Shown here: piece by piece, positions 1 through 8,947 of the stretch
How positions within the stretch are numbered: position 1 is the first letter of the stretch
Layout of the letters: each line of letters begins with the position of its first letter
Assembly: GCF_938029845.1 (NCBI RefSeq)
Contig: NZ_CALHGG010000185.1
Location: 1 to 37,168 of the forward strand
DNA: 37,168 bases
Source of the DNA: an uncultured Capnocytophaga sp.
GTDB lineage: Bacteria > Bacteroidota > Bacteroidia > Flavobacteriales > Flavobacteriaceae
Direction: 5' to 3'
The notes under the pieces: generated by a model
What the model saw: the letters and a program-made list of their open reading frames with translations, nothing else
Databases searched by the model: none
Told to the model about the DNA's origin: nothing
Program-made: the position numbers and the translations under genes

Positions 1-1113
1 GATGATAATATCGGGTTTCAACTCACGACTCATTGCATCGTAAGTATCTTGGATACGAGTAAAATGGAAACCAGAGTCCCCACGAGTAGGGATATTATCC
101 GCCTGTACCCCTTCAGTACTACCTACCGTTACTCCATAGAAATCAGGGCTTTTGGTGCTAGAGAACTGTACTCGGAGCTTCTTAGGAGTGGCGGAAAAGT
201 TCAGCTTATAAGCATGGTAGGCTCCATCTGCTATAAGGGTATCTTTCCTTATCTCCGTATTATCTTCATAAACAGTAATTAAGGTAGGCACTGTACAATT
301 ACCATAATGTATGGTTACTTGGTTATACTGACTGAGCCTATTGTAATAGGAATGAGAAGGAGATATGGTAAAGGAAGCTGTCTTAAGTCCAGCCGTTTCA
401 CCTCGTGCAGGTGCAAAACGACACACATTAGCATAGAGTCCATACTGATTGTTCTGCAAAAGGTCTTTGTTCTTGCGTTGTTCCGCATTGAAGAGTGCAT
501 AGCGATACCAGTTGCCCGAGGTTTGTTCTATGATACTACGTTGCCCATAAGGCATTTTGATAGGAAAGTAACCGGGGCCTGTTCCCCCATAGAGGGTTTG
601 CAGACCATTGCGCAAATAAGCAGTAATACGATCTCCCTCTATCTTGGAGTCTCCATAGTGAAGAATACGGCAAGAGGGCTGACTGAGTTTCTTATGTAGT
701 TTTCTGACAAAATCCTCTGCTGGCTCAGGATAGTATATCTGTCCCTCCACGTTACTCACCAAGGGGGGATTCCCTCCCGAGAGGAAAGCGCTAATGGAGT
801 CAGGTAGCTGATTCATATCCTCTGGGAAAACAAACTTATGCTTATTGACCATAGTCGCAGTGCCCATAGTATCTTTAACCTCTGCTAAATCAGGTTCTTT
901 ACCCTGTATAATTGCCATAGCCTTATCATTGGTAACTCGCTCACTACGTGAGAAAATGTCCCAAAAGGTAGGATACTTCATCTGGAAGCTACCTATTTTT
1001 ATTCCATGGGCTACTTCATTCTCTTCATCCATATACTCACGGCTGACAAAGGTAAGCCATAACAAAGAGAGCAATACACCAAGCATAAAGATCACTATTT
1101 TTTTGGGAGACAT
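1..1113 (-). CDS. SGNH/GDSL-type hydrolase, membrane-anchored (3' end beyond window)
   Basis: The reading frame runs open from an ATG at 1113 to the left edge (371 codons), so the C-terminus is missing. Residues 5-23 form one hydrophobic segment after MSPKK, a signal anchor or uncleaved signal peptide, so the rest should be periplasmic. The SGNH block I is seen as HYGDSKIEGDR with the likely nucleophile Ser156. A second family-like stretch, VQADNIPTRGDSG, lies near residue 345. Proteins of this type in Bacteroidota often sit next to MBOAT acyltransferases and act on O-acetylated or other acylated cell-surface polysaccharide; a partner would lie left of the window. The catalytic Asp-His block is also outside. 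A good promoter of its own is present, so it is probably not merely read through from the nuclease gene. The family call is fairly safe; the substrate is unknown. Confidence 0.75.
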   Translation of the reverse strand, partial: MSPKKIVIFMLGVLLSLLWLTFVSREYMDEENEVAHGIKIGSFQMKYPTFWDIFSRSERVTNDKAMAIIQGKEPDLAEVKDTMGTATMVNKHKFVFPEDMNQLPDSISAFLSGGNPPLVSNVEGQIYYPEPAEDFVRKLHKKLSQPSCRILHYGDSKIEGDRITAYLRNGLQTLYGGTGPGYFPIKMPYGQRSIIEQTSGNWYRYALFNAEQRKNKDLLQNNQYGLYANVCRFAPARGETAGLKTASFTISPSHSYYNRLSQYNQVTIHYGNCTVPTLITVYEDNTEIRKDTLIADGAYHAYKLNFSATPKKLRVQFSSTKSPDFYGVTVGSTEGVQADNIPTRGDSGFHFTRIQDTYDAMSRELKPDIII

Positions 1114-1132
1114 CTGCTATTATTTTTTGGGT

Positions 1133-1161
1133 GCAAATATAGGAATAAAATATAATACCAA
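1133..1161 (-). promoter_or_regulatory. Bacteroidota-type promoter of the SGNH hydrolase gene
   Basis: On the minus strand there is a -33 TTG (1159-1161), a 17-base spacer and a perfect -7 element TATATTTGC (1133-1141). The ATG at 1113 follows 19 bases after the -7 element, giving a short leader. Confidence 0.75.
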
Positions 1162-1188
1162 GATATACAAGCGCATAATTTCATTAAC

Positions 1189-3924
1189 CTACTTTTCAAC
1201 AAAGGGCAGCGAAGGATCATATATCTCCTTGAGAAGCTGTAAGAGCTTTTGTTCAAATGCTGTGCGCACATCTGTATCCACTGGGCTTATATCCTTATCC
1301 TTACCATTTCTAAAGCCTATGAATCCCAATTTGAGTCTTCTAAAGGAATAGTTGCCCACATATACACGCTTATCCATCCCTATCATTCCCGTTTTGAACA
1401 ACAAATAGGAATACATAAGTAATTGGAAAGCCTTGGAGTATTCATAATCCTGAATCAGATTTTCCCATTTTTTCTCATTGAGGGCTACCTGTCCTTTCTC
1501 TACAATACCCGACTTATAGTCCACTATATAGATGTCCTCACCTCGTTGTTCTACACGGTCTATCGTTCCATTGAAACGAATAGGGAAAGGAAAATCATCA
1601 AATTGGACATCTATCTGTATTTTTTCCTCTAAGTACAGTAGTTTTACGACATTATCGGATACATTCCTCTGGTCTATATCCAAGAATTTCATCACATATT
1701 CCTCAATAGTACGTTGTACAAAGATATTTTTACCTGCTATCTCTTCATTCTTTTGGTACTCTTTGAATACCTCTTCAGTTGTTTTACTTACTTTTCCCCT
1801 TATCTCATCTATATCCTGCTTGGAAATGACTTTACCTTTATAATCTTGGTAAAGTAATTCCAATATTCTATGAATAATAGTCCCCAGTGAGCGGTCTTCT
1901 ACGATTTCCTCTACTTCTGCATCATCTCTTATGTCTAAAATTTGCTGTTGGTAAAAGTCTATTGGATTTCTTACATAGGTAGTAAGTGATGAAGGAGAGA
2001 ATCCCTTACGATGTTTGGGATCATTTCCTGTAGCTATGGCGACCAATTTATCTATTATTTGCTTGTCTTTGACAATCTCAACGGGTTGTTGTTCTATTAT
2101 CTTTACTTCCGGAAATCTCACCTCTGGTTTTACCTTGTAATCCGAGAGCAGTTGTAGTATAAATCGGCTCTTTTCACTTCCTTTGAGTCCATCAGTTTCT
2201 GTATTATAAAATAGGATTGCTTTTTCTGAGTGTTGGAGTATTCTGTAAAAGTAATAAGAATACATATAATCCGACTCTTTGTAAGTAGGAAGTCCCAAAT
2301 TAGCTCTTACATCAAAAGGGATTAATGAATTAACTGTATTTCCTTTTGGAAAAACGCCTTCATTCATGGAAGTGAGTAATATATTTTTAAAATGTATATT
2401 CTGTGCTTCCAATATACCCATTATCTGTAATCCTTTAAGAGGTTCTCCTCTGAAGTTGAGCTTTTGTTTGACCAACAAATCATTATAGATATAGTACAGA
2501 GACTTTACACTATCTATGAAATGATGTTTTTCTTGTAAGTTATAGATCTGATTAAAAAGTTCATAGAAGTTGTACAAATATTCTAAGTTCAATAAGTTCT
2601 CTTTATGATCATTTTCCAAAGATTCCTTAATCACAAACAATAATTCTATAATATTTTTAATCAATTTACTTACTGAAATATTCTTTTCATCATCAAAAAG
2701 TAAATCTATAATAACACTATCTTTTTCTTTTTTATATATATCCAATGCTTTTTTATACACATAGGATAAGTTATGTTCATTGATATAGGTTATTGTATCT
2801 TTTTTATAATTTTCAGAAAGCAAATTACTTAAAAAAGGTTGTTCTAAGAGAGATTTTATTTCTTTGTGATACCATCTTCCTGAAATATATAACTTGAAGT
2901 AAGCTGAGATAAGATCATGTACAGGCGTTTGTTGCAAGGGGTACCCCATAGTAATGTTGATGGAGAGCTTATTGGTATCTATCGCCTGCAATAGAGGCAA
3001 GAGCATATCACTATCGCTAAGAACGATGGCCGTTTGCTCTAGCTCATCAGTAGGGATTTGCTCTAAGAGAGTAGTGAGCAGATGTATTTGATTCACTTGC
3101 TTAGGAGTGCCATATACTTCTATGTTTGTAGCTAGATCATCCTCTACAATCCACTTAGGGATAGCACCTCTTCGGTAGTATCTCCATTTGTTCAAGTAGT
3201 TTTCTATAAAGAATCCTGCACTGTGTTGGCTGTTGAGAAAGTGTTTTTCTATATCCCAATAGATATCCCCCTGCATTTCCTCCAAAATATATTGTATAAC
3301 CTTCTCTTGTGCTACACTTAGGGAGTTGAAGCCTACAAATAGGTGTAGTTTTTCTTCATTTGCCCTCTTGTAAGAATCCAATTGCTCACAAGCCACTCGT
3401 GCGATAAAGCCTTGGTAACCTTGCTTTTGCTTATGCATTTCACTATGAAGTGCATTGTAATAAGTACCCAAAGTACGCCAAAAAGCCAAGTGCTTTTCTT
3501 GCATTTCAGTGAGTTTTTCCCCCAGTGACCAATGTTCTACTTCCTTTATCGCCTCCATATAGGGGAATATATCCTTATAAGCAATGAGATAGTGGTCTAT
3601 ATCATCAAAGTCCTTCCATAGCATTTTCCCCCAACCAACAAATTTTTCAAAATCATCTAGCTCAGTAGTGGTATTTTCCTTATATACCTTGTAGAGTTCA
3701 AATAAGCCTTGTACCTCTGGCATCTTTTTTATCCCTGAGATACGTTCTAATAAGTTGTCTAAGGTGATAAACTCTGGAGATATACCGGCTTTGCGATATT
3801 TTTTAGCGAAAATCTCTCGCAAAAAAAGTGCCGAACGCCTATGGGGAGTCACCAATATAAGGTTTTCCGTAGGAACATCGGCATAGTTTTTCAAATAATC
3901 CTCAATGACTTGCTCTAAAAACAT
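1189..3924 (-). CDS. AddB-like PD-(D/E)XK nuclease / inactivated helicase
   Basis: A 911-residue protein matching the AddB-type subunit of helicase-nucleases that process double-strand DNA ends for recombination. The N-terminal helicase-like part (from LVTPHRRSALFLREIF) has no Walker A GxGKT, so it is probably not an active ATPase. The C-terminal RecB-type nuclease is clear: LGTIIHRILELLY supplies the conserved His, then Asp789 (GTIDRV), Asp802 and Lys804 (VDYKSG). Only one cysteine occurs in the whole protein, so the four-Cys iron-sulfur clamp of Firmicutes AddB cannot form; the usual CPxxF segment reads NPIDFY. An AddA/UvrD-like partner is not in the window. The gene lies 81 bases downstream of agmatinase with a perfect hairpin between them and no obvious promoter. 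Residues about 350-490 are encoded by strikingly AT-rich DNA. Family confidence is high; subunit naming is inference. Confidence 0.85.
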   Translation of the reverse strand: MFLEQVIEDYLKNYADVPTENLILVTPHRRSALFLREIFAKKYRKAGISPEFITLDNLLERISGIKKMPEVQGLFELYKVYKENTTTELDDFEKFVGWGKMLWKDFDDIDHYLIAYKDIFPYMEAIKEVEHWSLGEKLTEMQEKHLAFWRTLGTYYNALHSEMHKQKQGYQGFIARVACEQLDSYKRANEEKLHLFVGFNSLSVAQEKVIQYILEEMQGDIYWDIEKHFLNSQHSAGFFIENYLNKWRYYRRGAIPKWIVEDDLATNIEVYGTPKQVNQIHLLTTLLEQIPTDELEQTAIVLSDSDMLLPLLQAIDTNKLSINITMGYPLQQTPVHDLISAYFKLYISGRWYHKEIKSLLEQPFLSNLLSENYKKDTITYINEHNLSYVYKKALDIYKKEKDSVIIDLLFDDEKNISVSKLIKNIIELLFVIKESLENDHKENLLNLEYLYNFYELFNQIYNLQEKHHFIDSVKSLYYIYNDLLVKQKLNFRGEPLKGLQIMGILEAQNIHFKNILLTSMNEGVFPKGNTVNSLIPFDVRANLGLPTYKESDYMYSYYFYRILQHSEKAILFYNTETDGLKGSEKSRFILQLLSDYKVKPEVRFPEVKIIEQQPVEIVKDKQIIDKLVAIATGNDPKHRKGFSPSSLTTYVRNPIDFYQQQILDIRDDAEVEEIVEDRSLGTIIHRILELLYQDYKGKVISKQDIDEIRGKVSKTTEEVFKEYQKNEEIAGKNIFVQRTIEEYVMKFLDIDQRNVSDNVVKLLYLEEKIQIDVQFDDFPFPIRFNGTIDRVEQRGEDIYIVDYKSGIVEKGQVALNEKKWENLIQDYEYSKAFQLLMYSYLLFKTGMIGMDKRVYVGNYSFRRLKLGFIGFRNGKDKDISPVDTDVRTAFEQKLLQLLKEIYDPSLPFVEK

Positions 3925-3946
3925 AACAGTTTGAGTTTTAAAATTT

Positions 3947-3994
3947 GAGTTTTGAATTTTGAGTTCAGATACTACAACTCAAAATTCAAAACTC
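3947..3994. repeat. Perfect 19-bp inverted repeat between speB and the nuclease gene
   Basis: The arms at 3947-3965 and 3976-3994 are exact reverse complements around a 10-base loop. The left arm extends a degenerate direct repeat of TTTGAGTTTT-like units beginning near 3930. It starts 12 bases after the agmatinase stop codon. There is no T-run on either side, so it is not a standard intrinsic terminator. It could stall transcription, protect an mRNA end or partly uncouple the two genes. Confidence 0.8.
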
Positions 3995-4005
3995 ACTACT
4001 CTTTA

Positions 4006-4881
4006 TCATTTCTTTTTCTTCTTAGACTCGCTATATTTGGAGTAATAAGCCAGCATCTTATAGTATAGCTTAGCAGCCAAGAAAGCCGTTGGTTTGGCTT
4101 GTGGACTATCCATAAGCTCTACGATGTCAAAGGCCACTACATTGCATTTCTTAAATACTTTCTTAAGTAGCTTCAAGGTAGGATACCATTGCAAACCTCC
4201 TGGTTCTGGAGTTCCTGTAGAGGGTGCTATGGATGGGTCAAAAGCATCTAAGTCTATAGTAATATACACATTGCCTGTTACTTTCTCCAACACTTCCTTG
4301 ATCCAATTCTCATTATTGGCAATCTCATGAGCGAAGAAAACTCTATTGTGAGGCAAGTATTGCTTTTCTTCGGCATCCATAGAGCGAATACCTACTTGTA
4401 CGAGCTTATGTTTTTGGTTGGCCTCGAATACTGCACAAGCATGGTTATTCTTAGAACCGTGAAATTCAGGACGCAAGTCGGTATGTGCATCCAATTGTAG
4501 GACAGTCAATTGCTTGTACTCCTCCCCTACAGCTCTTATGGAACCAATAGAAACAGAGTGCTCCCCTCCTATAAGGGTGAAGAGTTTTTCCCTATCCTTG
4601 ATAAGTTCCTTAGTCTTGCTATAGACTGCTTCTACCATCTTCTCTGGAGTACTGTTCTCTGATACCTCTCCCGCTCTATAAACTCCTTGTAGGTAGGGTT
4701 CTGAATCGGTTTCTATGTCGTAAAGCTCCATATTCTCGGAGGCATCCAAGAACAGCTCAGGTCCCTTATCAGCTCCCTTTCCCCAAGTGGAGGTGCCATC
4801 ATAAGGAACAGTTACTAGTACTACTTTCGAGTTTTCATACGTTGCATTTTCGGCAGGTATGCCTGCATATGTATTTTCCAT
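4006..4881 (-). CDS. speB: Agmatinase (ureohydrolase family)
   Basis: A 291-residue ureohydrolase. Agmatinase hydrolyses agmatine to putrescine and urea with a dinuclear Mn centre in the cytoplasm. The metal-binding motifs are all present: GGEHS, LDAHTD, and TIDLDAFDPSIAPSTGTPEP followed by GG. The length matches bacterial SpeB. The tail ends in SESKKKKK, an unusual lysine run. In many Flavobacteriia this gene stands beside arginine decarboxylase and a deoxyhypusine-synthase-like gene; here it is alone, while a DHS-like gene lies 21 kb away. Formimidoylglutamase or another ureohydrolase substrate cannot be excluded from sequence alone. No convincing TAnnTTTG promoter is visible upstream; the best match, TAATTTTAC at 4910-4918 on the minus strand, lacks the final TG. 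Confidence 0.8.
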   Translation of the reverse strand: MENTYAGIPAENATYENSKVVLVTVPYDGTSTWGKGADKGPELFLDASENMELYDIETDSEPYLQGVYRAGEVSENSTPEKMVEAVYSKTKELIKDREKLFTLIGGEHSVSIGSIRAVGEEYKQLTVLQLDAHTDLRPEFHGSKNNHACAVFEANQKHKLVQVGIRSMDAEEKQYLPHNRVFFAHEIANNENWIKEVLEKVTGNVYITIDLDAFDPSIAPSTGTPEPGGLQWYPTLKLLKKVFKKCNVVAFDIVELMDSPQAKPTAFLAAKLYYKMLAYYSKYSESKKKKK

Positions 4882-5022
4882 TACTATAAATGTTTTGATT
4901 TAAATAGGGGTAAAATTACTATTTTTAGAATAATTACCGAGTTTATTTAACTATTATTTGTGAGTCATACCCTCTTTCCTTATTTTTTTCAGAGGTGTTT
5001 CCCCATTATCTAAAAAATTATG

Positions 5023-5030
5023 TACTTTTG
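5023..5030 (+). promoter_or_regulatory. Possible -7 element of holB
   Basis: TACTTTTG matches TAnnTTTG and lies 44 bases before the holB start. No TTG is found at the expected -33 spacing, so this is a weak candidate. Confidence 0.35.
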
Positions 5031-5074
5031 TACTGTTTTTCCAGCCTCTTTTTTGGGGTGATTAGTTATGTATT

Positions 5075-6196
5075 ATGGATTTTGAAAGCGTTCTAAGTAA
5101 CTCACATACAAAGAAATACCTAAAAGAAACGATCGAAGCAGGTCGAATTGCTCATGCCCAACTATTTGTAGGTGAGGAGGGAGTGGGTACCCTGCCCATG
5201 GCAATTGCCTACGCCACAGAGCTACTTTGTAAGACGGGTGATGCAAATACAGCTATCAAGTGTGCGCATCTGAACCATCCCGACTTGCATTTTGCTTATC
5301 CTACGGCTATCACCGCTCAAGTGAAAGACCACCCCTCTAGTACTGCCTTCTTGGAGGATTGGCGCAAATTCGTCTTGGAAACACCCTACGGAAGCCTTTT
5401 TGATTGGTATCAGGCTATTGATATTGCTAACAAACAAGGGAAAATCGGGGTAGATGATGCCAAAGAAATCACTAGCAAGCTCTCCCTGAAATCCTTCGAG
5501 GGAGGGTATAAAGTGATGATTATTTGGATGGCAGAACTGATGAATACCGAATGTGCTAATAAGTTACTGAAGCTCTTGGAGGAACCTCCCACTGAAACTA
5601 TTTTTATATTGGTAGTGGAAAATGAAAATGCCTTGCTTGACACCATTCTCTCCCGTTGCCAAATTACACGCTTTCATAAGCTCTCGCAAGAGGTTATTAC
5701 CGAGGCATTGGTAAAGAATGGTCTCAGCCTACCACAGGCACAGAAAATAGCGCTACGCTCTCAGGGTAATTACCGCAAGGCACTCTCTTTTATAGGAAAA
5801 GATAACGATAGTATCTTTGAAGAATGGTTTGTCGAGTGGGTACGTATGGCTTATAGTGCCAGAGGGAACAAAGGGGTACTCCCCCATCTGCTTTCTTGGT
5901 GTGAGAAGATTGCCAAGGAGGGTAGGGAAACCCAAAAGCTCTTTCTCGAATATTGTATGGAGGTATTCCGACAAGCTCTCTTGGCCAATTATGGGGCTGA
6001 TAGTCTCGTGTATATGGAATTCCAGTCCAATTTCAAGATACAAAATTTTGCTCCTTTTGTACATCATAACAACATAGAGGAAATCCAGCGTAATACTGAA
6101 GATGCTATCTATCATATAGAACGCAATGGTAACTCCAAGCTGATTCTCACCGATCTCTCGATCAAGCTCACCAGACTCATACATACCAAAGTATAA
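5075..6196 (+). CDS. holB: DNA polymerase III subunit delta prime
   Basis: A 373-residue AAA+ clamp-loader subunit that helps place the beta sliding clamp on DNA. The N-terminus (VLSNSHTKKYLKETIEAGRI then AHAQLFVGEEGVG) is the family signature. The P-loop is degenerate, GEEGVGTLPMA with no GKT, as is usual for delta prime, which does not hydrolyse ATP. The sensor/arginine-finger region reads ILSRCQITRF, and KLLKLLEEPP precedes it as in DnaX/HolB proteins. The zinc-module cysteines typical of E. coli delta prime are not clearly arranged; only two cysteines fall in that stretch. The start was chosen because a nearby upstream ATG (5068) is out of frame. metG follows after 160 bases with its own promoter. 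Confidence 0.88.
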   Translation: MDFESVLSNSHTKKYLKETIEAGRIAHAQLFVGEEGVGTLPMAIAYATELLCKTGDANTAIKCAHLNHPDLHFAYPTAITAQVKDHPSSTAFLEDWRKFVLETPYGSLFDWYQAIDIANKQGKIGVDDAKEITSKLSLKSFEGGYKVMIIWMAELMNTECANKLLKLLEEPPTETIFILVVENENALLDTILSRCQITRFHKLSQEVITEALVKNGLSLPQAQKIALRSQGNYRKALSFIGKDNDSIFEEWFVEWVRMAYSARGNKGVLPHLLSWCEKIAKEGRETQKLFLEYCMEVFRQALLANYGADSLVYMEFQSNFKIQNFAPFVHHNNIEEIQRNTEDAIYHIERNGNSKLILTDLSIKLTRLIHTKV

Positions 6197-6205
6197 GGAA
6201 AAAAC

Positions 6206-6237
6206 TTGATTTTTGAGAGAAAATATTGTAATTTTGC
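6206..6237 (+). promoter_or_regulatory. Promoter of the metG operon
   Basis: TTG at 6206-6208, a 20-base spacer and TAATTTTGC at 6229-6237 match the Bacteroidota consensus. It predicts a leader of about 110 bases that includes the degenerate repeat stretch before metG. Confidence 0.7.
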
Positions 6238-6250
6238 AGTCCATAAAATC

Positions 6251-6343
6251 AGTGAAAAGTGAAGAGCGAAAGACGAAGAGTGAATAGTATTTCTGATTAC
6301 TTACCTCTGACAACTGTCCTCTGACAACTGACTACTGATAATT
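6251..6343 (+). repeat. Degenerate short-repeat spacer in the metG leader
   Basis: The first part is made of GTGAAAAGTGAAGAG-like units. The second contains the 13-mer CCTCTGACAACTG twice exactly (6304-6316 and 6318-6330), followed by GACTACTGATAATT. The spacing is far too short and irregular for a CRISPR array. It resembles other spacers in this window in style. Confidence 0.65.
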
Positions 6344-6356
6344 AAAAACTTAATAA

Positions 6357-8429
6357 ATGTCCGAACGTTACACCATTACGGCAGCTTTGCCTTATACCAA
6401 TGGGCCTATTCATATTGGCCATCTAGCAGGAGTATATGTACCTGCTGACATCTTTGCACGCTATCAGCGATTGAAAAACAATGACGTAGCTTTTATCTGC
6501 GGAAGCGATGAACATGGGGTAGCTATCTCTATCAAAGCGAAGAAAGAAGGTACCACTCCCAAGGAAATTATTGACAAATATCATAAGATTATCAAGGATT
6601 CACTTCATGATTTTGGTATTTCCTTTGATAATTATTCTCGTACCTCCCTACCTATACATTACCAAACAGCTTCTGAGTTCTTCCGTACGCTCTATGACAA
6701 AGGGGATTTTATAGAAGAAACCTCCGAACAGCTCTATGATGAGCAGGCAGGTCAGTTCCTCGCTGACCGCTTTGTGATAGGTACTTGCCCTAAGTGTGGC
6801 AACGAAGAAGCCTATGGTGACCAATGTGAGCGCTGTGGTACTTCACTCAACGCCACCGACCTTATCAACCCCAAATCAACCCTTACAGGAAGCAAACCTA
6901 TCCTTAAGCAAACCAAACACTGGTTTTTGCCTTTACAGAATTACAGTGAGTTCTTAGAAAAATGGATTATTGAAGGCCATAAGAACGATTGGAAACCCAA
7001 TGTGTATGGACAGGTGAAGAGTTGGTTAGATGACGGACTACGCCCACGTGCGGTAACACGTGACCTTGACTGGGGAATCCCTGTACCTGTAGAAGGTGCC
7101 GAAGGAAAGGTACTTTATGTATGGTTCGATGCCCCTATCGGCTATATCTCCTCCACCAAAGAATGGGCTGCCCGCGTAGGAAAGGACTGGGAACCTTATT
7201 GGAAAGATGAAAAGACGAAACTTATTCACTTTATTGGTAAAGATAATATTGTCTTCCATTGTGTCATTTTCCCTGCCATGCTCAAGGCGGAAGGATCTTA
7301 TATCTTACCTGAAAATGTACCTGCCAATGAGTTCCTAAACCTCGAAGGGAATAAGCTCTCTACCTCTAAGAACTGGGCTGTATGGCTCAATGAATATTTG
7401 GAGGCCTTCCCCGATCAGCAAGATACGCTAAGGTATGTAATCACAGCCAATGCTCCTGAAACTAAGGATAATGACTTCACTTGGAGAGACTTCCAAGCTA
7501 GAAATAACAATGAGCTAGTGGCTATCTATGGAAATTTTATCAATCGAGTAATGGTACTAACCGAAAAGTATTACAAGGGAGTAGTGCCTACTATGGGAAC
7601 ACTTACCCAAGTGGATACAGAGGTTTTTGCCCAAATCAAGGAACTTACTCAAAAGATAGAACAATCCCTAGAGCGCTATCGTTTCCGTGAAGCTCAGCAG
7701 GAACTGATGAATATTGCCCGCTTAGGGAATAAGTACTTGGCCGATGAAGAACCATGGAAGCTCATCAAGGAAGATCCCAAAAGAGTGGAGACTATCATGT
7801 ATGTAGCCCTACATATCGCCACTGCATTGGCTGTAACTTCTGAACCTTTCTTGCCTTTCACCTCTGACAAACTTAAGCAAATGCTCAATTTTTCCACTAT
7901 GAGTAAGGCTCCAGTTTGGGAGGATGTGTTACACTCTGACAACCTTATTCCTCAAGGACACACCATAGGAAAGTCCATATTACTATTTGAAAAAATAGAA
8001 GATGAGGCTATCCAAAAACAAATAGATAAGTTGGAAAATAGCAAAAAGGAAAAACAACAAGCCATTGCAGCCAATGATACTACCATCGCCCCACAGAAAG
8101 AGCTCATTTCTTATGAGGACTTTGCTAAAATGGACATCCGTATTGGTACTATCCTAGAAGCAGAAAAAATGCCTAAGGCGGACAAACTCTTAATCCTAAA
8201 AGTAGATACAGGTATTGACCAACGTACTATCGTCTCTGGTATCGCACAGAGCTTCGACCCTAAGGAGATTATCGGAAAGAAAGTTACAGTACTGGCTAAC
8301 TTAGCCCCTCGCAAACTGCGAGGTGTAGAAAGCCATGGTATGATCCTGATGGTGGAAAATAGTGAAGGTAAGTATGTATTCCTAAATCCTGATGCTGAAG
8401 GCATTGCCAACGGAACCGAAGTAAAATAA
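6357..8429 (+). CDS. metG: Methionyl-tRNA synthetase
   Basis: A 690-residue class I aminoacyl-tRNA synthetase that charges initiator and elongator tRNA-Met. The HIGH motif is intact (PIHIGH, residues 17-22). The KMSKS loop reads KLSTS (Lys333 onward), a common MetG variant. Two CxxC pairs (Cys144/147 and Cys157/160) form the zinc knuckle of the connective peptide. Residues about 575-690 are the C-terminal EMAP/Trbp111-type tRNA-binding domain ([20 protein letters not shown]). The length is as expected for the long, dimeric form. It leads a tight plus-strand run with gaps of 16, 4 and 18 bases to the next three genes, so these are probably cotranscribed. Confidence 0.97.
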   Translation: MSERYTITAALPYTNGPIHIGHLAGVYVPADIFARYQRLKNNDVAFICGSDEHGVAISIKAKKEGTTPKEIIDKYHKIIKDSLHDFGISFDNYSRTSLPIHYQTASEFFRTLYDKGDFIEETSEQLYDEQAGQFLADRFVIGTCPKCGNEEAYGDQCERCGTSLNATDLINPKSTLTGSKPILKQTKHWFLPLQNYSEFLEKWIIEGHKNDWKPNVYGQVKSWLDDGLRPRAVTRDLDWGIPVPVEGAEGKVLYVWFDAPIGYISSTKEWAARVGKDWEPYWKDEKTKLIHFIGKDNIVFHCVIFPAMLKAEGSYILPENVPANEFLNLEGNKLSTSKNWAVWLNEYLEAFPDQQDTLRYVITANAPETKDNDFTWRDFQARNNNELVAIYGNFINRVMVLTEKYYKGVVPTMGTLTQVDTEVFAQIKELTQKIEQSLERYRFREAQQELMNIARLGNKYLADEEPWKLIKEDPKRVETIMYVALHIATALAVTSEPFLPFTSDKLKQMLNFSTMSKAPVWEDVLHSDNLIPQGHTIGKSILLFEKIEDEAIQKQIDKLENSKKEKQQAIAANDTTIAPQKELISYEDFAKMDIRIGTILEAEKMPKADKLLILKVDTGIDQRTIVSGIAQSFDPKEIIGKKVTVLANLAPRKLRGVESHGMILMVENSEGKYVFLNPDAEGIANGTEVK

Positions 8430-8445
8430 CCCAACAATAACCAAT

Positions 8446-8943
8446 ATGAAACAAGTGAAATGGCCTTTGTTACTCCTTATAGGTGGGGTACTTTTAGCCT
8501 CCTGCAAAAACAAAGGAGCACAGCCCTCTTTGGAATCACAGGGCGCACCTGTCCTATCGGTAGAACACCTGCAGGATTCTATACAAAAACTCTCTAATGA
8601 GCTAGCAGAAGAGCGGTATTTTGATATCCGCTTTAACGAAGATGGCCGATACTTTTTCCATGAGAATGGAATAGAAGACCCCGAAGAGTTCGTACGCCAA
8701 CAGCTTATGGCTACCAATATAACCAAGGATGAGAATCACCCCTTGATTTCCTATCGCCCACGCCGCAATGCTAAGTTTCAGATCAATAAGATAAAATTGC
8801 TCAATCATAGGTGGGTAATTTGTGATTTCTCCGATGGCTTGGACTGGGGCGAATTGCTGATCAAAATGATTCTTAATGATGACAAAACACTGTCCTTTGA
8901 GGTACTAGACCAAACACTCTATGTAAGCGAACAAAAACCTTAA
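8446..8943 (+). CDS. Small conserved-type lipoprotein, function unknown
   Basis: A 165-residue protein with a clear type II signal peptide: MKQVKW, a hydrophobic core, then the lipobox LASC with Cys20 as the lipidated residue. The mature part begins KNKGAQPSLES, a flexible linker, and then a compact mixed domain (residues about 40-160) rich in aromatic and charged residues such as RYFDIRFNEDGRYFFHENG. I do not recognise a named domain. It lies in the metG-mazG-patatin run. A cell-envelope location is well supported; a function cannot be assigned. Confidence 0.8.
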   Translation: MKQVKWPLLLLIGGVLLASCKNKGAQPSLESQGAPVLSVEHLQDSIQKLSNELAEERYFDIRFNEDGRYFFHENGIEDPEEFVRQQLMATNITKDENHPLISYRPRRNAKFQINKIKLLNHRWVICDFSDGLDWGELLIKMILNDDKTLSFEVLDQTLYVSEQKP

Positions 8944-8947
8944 TCTT

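Noticed and set aside
845..1351. 168-residue plus-strand ORF
   Set aside because: It crosses the start of the SGNH gene, its promoter and the end of the nuclease gene on the other strand; not a plausible gene.
5753..6313. 186-residue minus-strand ORF opposite holB
   Set aside because: Antisense shadow of holB with no recognisable motif and no promoter.
6251..6343. CRISPR-like repeats before metG
   Set aside because: Repeats are 13 bases with one-base spacing and degenerate; no uniform repeat-spacer pattern or cas gene.
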